Below are positions 56,001-64,000 of a DNA stretch of 64,000 nucleotides, piece after piece; positions within the stretch are counted from its first letter, which is position 1, and every line of letters starts with the position of its first letter. The notes under the pieces are model-generated. The model did no database searches. It saw only the letters and a program-made list of their open reading frames with translations, and was not told the DNA's origin. The stretch spans positions 267,912,131-267,976,130 of the forward strand of contig CM041779.1 of assembly GCA_023374045.1 (NCBI GenBank). The letters run 5' to 3'. Source of the stretch: Limonium bicolor (taxonomy: Eukaryota; Streptophyta; Magnoliopsida; Caryophyllales; Plumbaginaceae). The translations under genes and the position numbers were made by a program.

Positions 56001-59000
56001 GAAGCAACCGAGAGTGTAGTAGATTTTTATTTTTAAGATTTGATGCTATTTTTGAGGATATAAACAAGTTCTATATATGGCCGATTTGTTTGGCCATGGC
56101 ATATTAATTATTTGAGCTTTAAAAGGTAATTATTGAATTTAGAAGTGATGAAAATAATTATGTAGATTTTTTTTGGTATTAATTGAGATTATGCTAGGCG
56201 TAACCACCAACAAACATCCTAAGGGCATCCACAATGGGTGTCTTACCACTTTTCTTGGTGCCACATCAACAAAATGAATTATTTTATTTATTAAGAAACT
56301 CTCATCCCCACAATAGGGAGTTTCTTAGCATTCTCTCTCCCCTCAATAATTATTTTTATTTTAGCTTTCTGTTAAGAGTTTTTACCTTTTTTTTATTATC
56401 GTTGCAGTGTTGTAGCCAATAGTACGAATTTGTAGAGCGTTCCTTAAATAAGGAACGATGAGAAAGAAATGAGAGGGAATCCACACCACTACAGTAATTT
56501 TTTGAGTTTCTTATTGACACGTAAGGGTGGAATCCACACCATTGTGGATGCCCTAAGGAAAACTTTGACGATAATTATTAAGTTTGGCTTGATTCAAATA
56601 ACTTATAAAACTTACAAACATTTAAAAGAACAAGAAAATCTTAATGAGAAAAAAAAGATGTTAATTAAAAGAATTGTAGGGTATAAATGAATTAAAAATA
56701 TGGGAAATGGTATTGGAAACTTAGGAACATTCCGCTAATATATTGAAGTTAAATGTAAGCTATGCTTAAGGCCAATTCTTAGGATATGGGATATTATTTA
56801 TCTGAAACTTTAAGTTGCAGTTATTGATTTTGGGGTGAGAAAAAGATTTATGTACATTTCTAGTGTTAAACGAAATTATATTAGACAAAATCGCCTATGA
56901 AAATCTTTAGGAAAATACTAGTGAGAATTATTAAGTCATACCAAGATTTAAGTAAGTTATGGAACCTATAAACATTTAAAAAGAACAAGGAACTATAATG
57001 GGGTGAAAACCGCCGACTAAAAGAATTATTGGGGTACAAATAAATTAAAAAGTGGGGAAATTTTGTTGGAATCTTAAGAACATAAACTATGAGGTTACAA
57101 AGGAAAAAAAAGGGGTTAAATGCAAGATAGGGGATTGAATGGGTCTTTTCGTAAATAATAATAATAAATGTGGAAAAAGAGGGAAAGTCAATGGCCAATC
57201 TTGACTATAATAGAGGTTTGATTAATTTAAGAAATTTAATTTAATTACATTAGCGATTTAATGAACATTGGGTAAAAATGGGAAATTGTAAAACTATTGG
57301 GGAATTAGTGTAAATTTTGGAAACTATAGGGCTGTAATGAAAATAATAAAAATAGTGGGGCCTATTCGTAATTAGGTAAAGTTTTGGGGTTAATTCTAAT
57401 GATTTAACGAATTAAAGATATAACATATAGTTTAAATGGTAACATGTTACATTTATGAACTTGTGGGGCTAAGTTGTAGACTACCGAAAATTAGAGTGTA
57501 AACCGGAACTAAAGTAAATTGTGGGATGTATGAAATTTGGGGAGAAAATCTAGGTTGAAACCGAGATTTAAATAATTATTATGTATAATATAAAGTTAAG
57601 TGTTACAATTGTAAGTTTATAAAGCAAGGAGGGATGAATTATGAATAAAAGAAAGTTATGGGGTGGTAAATGATTTCTGAAAAATACATATGCATATATA
57701 AATGGGCTGGAGCGTAAACATATGTAAGTGTTGTGTATGTATATATTAAGATTGATAAACCTTAGGTTATAATCAAATAGAAGAGAAATGTGACGAGAAT
57801 AATATTTGTTGGTTTTACAAATAATTAAAGAGGAATGGGAAGGAATGTAATTTCCGAAATTATGTGGGCTGGTGGAGAATTTCAGAAAAATGGGCTGAAA
57901 ATAAGAATAAGGTTTACAATGATATGAGTGACATTATGTTAGGATATAACGAGATATGTCATAAGGAAATTATTATAGCATAAGCATACCTCATAAACAT
58001 TTACATAAATGATGAATATATTCATTACGGGAAATGTTACAATTCGTAGAATATGATTTCTAAGAAAAAGGAAACATATAATATGACTGACAAGTCAAGT
58101 ATGATGTTATACGGTTAGAAATAAAACCGAAATGTGATTAAAATAAATATAGCAGCAACTATATACTAAACTCATGCATACGTAATTAACAACTATACAC
58201 CCACGTGAGAACGGGAGCGAAAACGATAAATGTAATCGGAGAATTAAACCCCATGCAAACACGTATACGAAAAATGTATACATACACGTAAACGACCCGG
58301 TAATATGTAAGTTATTAAAGGATTTAATTCTCAACGGAAAAACATTGTCGAATTACCGAATAATGCGTACTCGCAAACTGTAACGTACAATAATATCTAA
58401 ATCCCAAGAGTAACGGAAAATCAAGTCGAACGAATAACCGACTAAGAATCTATTACGGGATAGAGGTAAGAACTTATTTTGATACGGTGAGGTAGGTTCT
58501 GGATGTAAATACTAATGATATACTACATTTCCAGTAGACCGGGTTGTGAGTGTCGAATTACAAAGGATTAGAGGGTGAGCGTGGTCTTGCACGTTAGCAT
58601 TACATCGGTGTACGGTACGTTCTATATGGTCCGAGTGTTCCTGAGGGCTTCCTCGGGTTCTGGTATGTACGATTGCATGACAAGAGTGATATGCTTGCTA
58701 TATGTTGTGATTGTGGATTTTAATGTTTATTATTTCGCGATCTTTATTGTGCGCGACGGTTTACAATTTGGAAATTGTATACGAAAACTCGGATCGGATT
58801 GTGGATAGTAATATGGGAATGGTAAAAGGAAAATAGTTGTGATCTTATTATATAAATCTGAGGATGAACGCAAAGGTTAACGACCTTAAAGGTCTCTACA
58901 TTGAGAATACACTCTACATAACCTAAGCATAGATCTTAGGTAAAGGTCACGGACCGAATTATATGGTGGAATTAAGTAAACAATTAAGATAAGGAAAAAG

Positions 59001-59967
59001 TCAGGGTAGTCACGGACTACATGGTTGCGCATGGGTGATCACCAAAGAGAGGGAACGACCGGATAGGGTTCTCTCGCCATGGAAACTCCAACGAGCCGGA
59101 TACGATCGTTGGTCAGAGGGCACTGCTGTTGGTGCAATGGCTCCGGCCGTCAGGCCTCTGCGGACTCCTGACAAACCGCACTGTTAAAGTGCATCAGAGC
59201 GACTGCTACTGAAGAGGAAGTTTATACAGGTTGTCCTAACATGACGCCCACCCTAATTGAACAAATTAAGTAAACGTTACGAAATGACTCAAGGAAATAT
59301 TCTTAACCCTGAACAACGAAACAAGAAGGCCTCAAGGCCGCATAACAGGATTGTTCAAGAGAGTATAACTCTCGCACTATTAATTGATGTTGTTGCGTAT
59401 TATTTGTTGTGAATGGTATGGTGATTGTATGAATTTGTTGTATGGATTTATATGTGTGATGATACTGTTATATTGTTATTGTGAATGAAAACGGTACAGC
59501 ATGAAATTGGAACAGCATGTTAACAATTGGGCTAAATAACTTGAGTAGTCTTAGGGTTCATGAAGGTTATATAGTTCGTGCTCAGCGTTGGCTGAGCCTA
59601 TACGGCCCCCACTTTCAGGATTGAAGCGGACGAAGACCGAACGCGAGCGCGGGATTCTTGGGATAGCTAATAGTTTACTTACGTACGACACAGTTGTTTA
59701 CGTTATTGTTTATGAACATTGTGGTATTGGGATAGATAGATGGCTCACTGTTCTTTCGTAATTTATTCGGTTTGTAATTTTAGTTGTATTAAATCTCTGT
59801 CATCACAGCGGCAGTGTAGATTGGATAGTTGGTAAACGCTTCGTTACTCGCATGGGCGGGTAACGGCGGGTAACACCCGGTTTATTTGTAGGCGACTTTT
59901 AATTACCGTTGCGAATCGACTGATATTTATGTTAGGCACGCTAGTTTAACCGGAATTTAGTGTAGGG
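53052..59967 (+). mobile_element. Solo LTR S2 (plus strand, 6.9 kb)
   Basis: TGAAATACCCCGAACGG (53052) to GGGGTGTTACA (59967), flanked by perfect duplications TAGGC (53047-53051 and 59968-59972). No PBS, PPT or coding domain is seen inside, and no second copy of either terminus, so it is a single LTR. It includes a 331 bp MITE. The rest (about 6.6 kb) is AT-rich without a recognisable gene; open frames are short and without domains. Confidence 0.8.
56223..56553. mobile_element. Harbinger-like MITE (331 bp)
   Basis: Inverted ends GGGCATCCACAATGG and CCATTGTGGATGCCC, flanked by TAA on both sides (56220-56222 and 56554-56556). The 3 bp TAA/TTA-type duplication and the TIR fit PIF/Harbinger MITEs. 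No transposase. Confidence 0.85.
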
Positions 59968-60695
59968 GTGTTACATAGGCTTCCACTACTTATTGTTTGT
60001 GGATTGTTCATTTCAGTTCTCCTACCGTTATCGGGAGGCTACTACTCCCGTGCACTCTCTCACATTTTAGTGAGTTCATTGGTTTGCGTTATCGTTTGTT
60101 GGTTCGTTAGTTTAGTGCGTTTCTACATTTCCGTTAGTTCACAACATAACTCGTACTACGAGTCACTAAACAACAAGACTCATCTATGAGTCGGCCTACG
60201 CACTAAGTAAAGCCACACAATCAATCAAGAAGGGTTAGCTCATACAACATACAACAAGACATACAATGAAAGACAATAAACCATTTTCATGCTTTAGTCT
60301 TGATTAGCCGGCATACAGCACACAAATCAACGTAACTCGGTTAGCATACGGGGCATGAGAAAATCATACCTTTCACCGGAGTTAGCTTTACCATGTGTTC
60401 CCTTGTTCCTTGGTTCACATTGTTCCACTGGTAATGTTTCAAACATTGTTATTAATGTTGTGCTCATACGGTACATCAATAATTACTACTCTCGTACTTA
60501 CCCCGTTATCCCGATATTCTTAGTTTCACTCATGTCAAACCATGTCCTTACTTCCCATTCATTTCCTACACTTGTTTACACTTCTTAGGACCTTTAAATA
60601 TCACCAAACAAGGCCTTAACAACTCCTAAAACCAATACCATTCACTTCCCCATCATTAGCCACCTTAAAAACACATTTTGACAACTTTTTATGAT

Positions 60696-60875
60696 GGTCC
60701 GGGTTTATGTCCGGGTCTACAAACCCGGACCAGACTCTGAATAACGATTCTGGCCTTATTTACATGTGGTCCGGGTATATGTCTGGGTTTACAAACCCGG
60801 ACCACCCTCTAAATGCACTTTCTGCCATGTTTTTGCTATGGTCCGGGTTTGCGTACCGAATTGCAAACCCGGACC
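60696..60875. repeat. palindromic minisatellite, GGTCCGGGTTT/AAACCCGGACC family
   Basis: Three units of about 75 bp in solo LTR S1 (60696, 60769, 60839), each GGTCCGGGT(T/A)T...AAACCCGGACC. Placed about 2 kb from the LTR start, like the G1 minisatellite. Confidence 0.9.
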
Positions 60876-61929
60876 ACCTCTGGAACTGTCAAAATTTACA
60901 GTTTTCCACCAGTTTTCAACCCCTAATTCACCTCTAATCATTTCCTAACCTTTCCACATGTTTCCCACATGCTTAAGCACCCTAAAACATGCCTTAATCC
61001 AGTTCCAAACCTCTTCAACACATTAGTCAAAACCTTACTCAATACTTGCTCCATTTCTACAGATTTTTCTTCCTCTCTGTTACAGTTAGCACACTTGTGC
61101 ATTTCCTACACTCCTCTTTGCATTTTGCATCATGTCCCAACTTCATCTTACCATTCCAATTCCTTCCCAATCAACTACACTACCCATACCAAAGTCTAAC
61201 TCTCTTTTTATCAAATCTTGCACACTAACTCTTCCTAGTTTTCTACAATGCATTTTGATACTCCTTGCTACAGATTTTTACCTTCTCATTTCTCATACTA
61301 CAACCTCCATTCCATAGTTACTAAACATCTCTACTAAACCCAATACACACCTTGGTTCTCCCATTCACCAAGTCATTCTTAATGCACAATTCCCACTAAA
61401 ATTTCGCCATAGTTCACCTACTTTCCTTACTTATCCACACATAACCTTTCTCATCCAAATCATTCCTATTCTAGCCAAACCACAAGGGTTCTACCAGCAC
61501 ACATACAAAAACTCAATACACCAAAATTTCCTCAATTACAATACCAATACATCACTACTTCCTCAATCCACCATACTAATACACATACATAATTTATTTG
61601 GCTCTAAGGCCTACAATCCAAACACAAGCCCATAAATACTCAAACTTCCACAAACTACAATACTAATACAATAGTTTAGGTCATTTATTTGTTCACCCAT
61701 TCCCACTACTCTAATGCATTAAAATTAAGCATTAAGAAGGAGCCCGTACCTTGAGCTTATAATTTCCTTCTTTCTTTTCCAATTCTCCTCTTCCTCTCTT
61801 TCTTGCACCAATCGCTCAAATGGGAATGAAGTTGTCAAACTCCATCCCAACACCCAAGAAGAAAACAAGGTGTTACAAAGAGCAAAATCAGTCAAGGGAG
61901 AAAGGTGAAGAAAAATGAATTTTCTTTGG

Positions 61930-61945
61930 AACTTTTTACCTTAGA
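61930..61945 (-). promoter_or_regulatory. candidate splice donor inside S1
   Basis: Minus strand TTCTAAG|GTAAAAAG (61940/61939), 880 bp from the LTR start, after a CT-rich tract (about 62280-62000) resembling the G1 leader. Confidence 0.4.
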
Positions 61946-62824
61946 AGAAAGAGGAGGCTCCAAGCTACAAGGTGGTGCCCTTTTCTCTTCAAATGGGCAA
62001 AACCCACGAAAATGAAACTCATCCTTTTCGAATTTTGAAAAGAGAGAAGTGTGGAGCTTGAAGAGGGGAAGAAGGATACGTGTTCGGTTTTTCATTTGGA
62101 GCTCTAAAATGGCTTGAGCATGGAGATGAAGAGGGCTGCCATGGGACCTGGTTGGAGAACTCCAAAATCGCCCAAATCAGAGAAGGGAGGAAGGAGACGG
62201 TGAGAGAAATAGAAATGGGAGAGAGAAGAGGGAAAAGTGAGAATGAGAGTGAGAGAGTGTTACTTTACTTTTGTACTTTTTCTACTTTTTGCTTTTTGAT
62301 TTACTTATTTGCTAGTTGTGTGTGTGAGAGAGAGGGGTTAATTAATCCCTAAAACCGGCCCTCACATGTTTTATTAACCGGGCCCGTTTTCCGGAATTTT
62401 CTCGTTTCTTTAATTTTCTTGGTTATTAAGCTTCCTTTAGTGTTTATTTATAGTTATTTAATGAACTATAATTTTTACGGGTTCGTTTGACCACTTAAAG
62501 TCACGTTTCCGGGTTTTCTCAAAAAACATGCGCTAAAACTCTATCAGCGTTTTAATACATTATTTGGATCCGTTTTCTTCGGGAGTTGTTCCCATATATT
62601 ATTCTGGTCTTATTAAGCCCTAGGAATCCACATAATACACTAACCAAGGTCTTATACCTCCTATGGTTATTTAACGCTTATTTAGCGTTTTTCGCTTTTT
62701 AAGCGTTTCTTTATTTCTTTTGGATTTATTTTCCTTACCAAAATTACTTAGGCACTATTAAGCCCTTAAACACCATATTAAAATAATTTAGTCACCATAT
62801 TTAAGTTCGGGGTATTTCACCTGC

Positions 62825-64000
62825 GATCATAAAACATAGACAGAAACACAGAAATGATCGCACAAATCAGAAAAACTGAGTAAAGACTATCTCAATCTGT
62901 AAAATGCGTTTTAGAACTCATTTGCCATTTGACAATCAGAGAGGAATAATTTGGTGAACATTAGATGAACTTTCAGAATCCAATAAAATCACAGTAGGGA
63001 GCTTTCAACAGGAGATCATCTCAATACCAAATACGGGATCACCTATGGGATCCCAAACAAAAGGAAAGTCACCTATGGGACCGTCAAACAACCACCTCAC
63101 CCTAAGTCCTTAAGTGTGCACACCCCTATGAAACAACAGTAACATAGAGTAGATCAGAGGGCTTAACTGCAACAATGTGTGCAGCGCAAATAATAACAAT
63201 CATGGGGGGCACCTATGAGCTCCCAAACAATAGAATACATCCTGCAAAAGACTCCCAAAATCCACAGCACAATCCAATTCCTCAATTCCAAAACGTGGGA
63301 AACAATCCCGAATTTCCAAACCACAACGGAGAACTCATTAAAAGCACAACGAAACCTTTGCCAATTGTTTTACAAAACATCAGCCAAACAATCATTGAGC
63401 ATAGAATTTACCTGGATCAACCAAAACCCTCAAGAGCCCAACTGCTCCGGACTATCGATAGCGTTCGTCGATGTAATCGGCGTCTAGGTAATCAAAACCA
63501 ACAATCAGGAATCGCTGAACAACTCGTAAAATAATTATACAACCTAGTTAGAACACATTACCCCACAATTCACTAACTGGCACTAGAGAATTGATTAGAC
63601 CTCGACGGAACTAGCGTGGAATAACCAAGAGTTGAAGAAGAGAGCGTGAAATTTTGTGTAGAGTGCAAGCGCAGGAACGGCGTATTGAGGATGAAGAAGA
63701 ATGAGAAAACCGATGTTTTAAATAGAAAAATAATTCTAAAGCAAGGAAGAATATTATTAATTTAGTAATTAAAAGTCCATGTTTAAGGAGAGAAAATATT
63801 AAATATTAAAAGAGAATTTAGCATTGCAACTATTTAAAAGGTATAGAATTTATAATTAAATTAATGAATCAACAATTTGAAATTGAAGAACATGGTTAAC
63901 CGTTGTAACAAGATAAGGATGAGAAATAAAATATCTAGGAAGTTAATTAATAAACATTTACTTGGAAGAGGTAGTTTAGAGATAAATAGATATATATTGT
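62825..64000 (-). repeat. LTR T3, upstream portion, continuing past the window
   Basis: Continues the T3 sequence after the S1 insertion (CCTGC). It is AT-rich with repeated CACCTATGGGA phrases (63042, 63070). No coding domain was recognised: plus-strand frames at 63175-63534 and 63215-63487 overlap each other and look random. A TATA-like TATTTAAAAC on the minus strand near 63718 and a donor-like CAG|GTAAAT near 63412 fit an LTR promoter and leader. The far end is outside the window. Confidence 0.45.

Larger units (their letters stand above)
51686..62819 (-). mobile_element. Solo LTR S1 (minus strand), interrupted by S2
   Basis: Ends TATAACACCCC (51686; terminal TG mutated to TA) and GGGGTATTTCA (62819), flanked by perfect duplications CCTGC (51681-51685 and 62820-62824). 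Without S2 and its TSD it is about 4.2 kb, the same length as the G1 LTR. It shares with the G1 LTR the block ATCGGTC(C/T)GATGA, the (A/T)GGGGGTCAGC block, a mid-LTR palindromic minisatellite and the CT-rich leader with splice donor. Confidence 0.88.

Noticed and set aside
53052..59967. S2 as a full-length element with internal region
   Set aside because: Only one copy of each LTR terminus is present, and no PBS, PPT or coding domain was found between them.
63175..63534. 119-codon frame near the right edge
   Set aside because: Overlaps another frame of similar length and reads as Asn/Gln/Pro-rich random sequence inside LTR T3.

Overview
The window is eukaryotic and almost certainly from a flowering plant, probably a eudicot with a large repeat-rich genome. 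It contains no intact ordinary host gene, rRNA or tRNA. Nearly everything is LTR retrotransposon: Ty1/copia, Ty3/gypsy-type with very long LTRs, and Athila-like elements primed by tRNA-Asp. There is also one CACTA end, one Harbinger-like MITE, and the remains of a Ulp1-type (peptidase C48) plant transposon or gene. A run of 500 Ns (1932-2431) is an assembly gap.

The middle of the window is a nest five levels deep. (1) A Ulp1-like pseudogene (10245-10398 and 46621-50777) was hit by (2) a plus-strand copia element C1 (10399-46620, TSD GCATG). C1 is split inside its integrase by (3) a minus-strand copia fragment C2 (12741-13354 and 42323-44009). C2 carries, in its protease region, (4) a tandem array of Athila-like elements, family A (13355-42322). 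This array has four LTRs and three internal regions, and each internal region encodes only an Athila ORF2/env-like protein, with no gag or pol seen. The second family-A LTR holds (5) a tandem array of a second non-autonomous family B (20298-30049, TSD CGTAA). That array has three LTRs and two internal regions, each with one unrecognised acidic 270-residue ORF.

The left flank (1-8512) is a minus-strand gypsy-type element, G1, with a 4.07 kb LTR. Its gag reads in frame only if two GT-AG introns are removed, and its LTR carries a conserved splice donor. The right flank (50778-64000) is another LTR, T3, interrupted by a minus-strand solo LTR S1 (51686-62819, TSD CCTGC). S1 is itself interrupted by a plus-strand 6.9 kb solo LTR S2 (53052-59967, TSD TAGGC), which contains a 331 bp MITE.

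The most unusual cross-cutting signals are four. First, inverted-repeat minisatellites built on the same GTCCG...CGGAC core occur in five different LTR families. Second, a paired module (an AGGA-loop hairpin followed by a purine-tract motif) occurs twice in each family-A and family-B internal region. Third, an intron appears to sit between the primer binding site and the ORF in families A and B. Fourth, spliced introns interrupt the G1 gag. Families A and B share PBS, hairpins and PPT context, so both probably depend on the machinery of an autonomous Athila-type element not present here.
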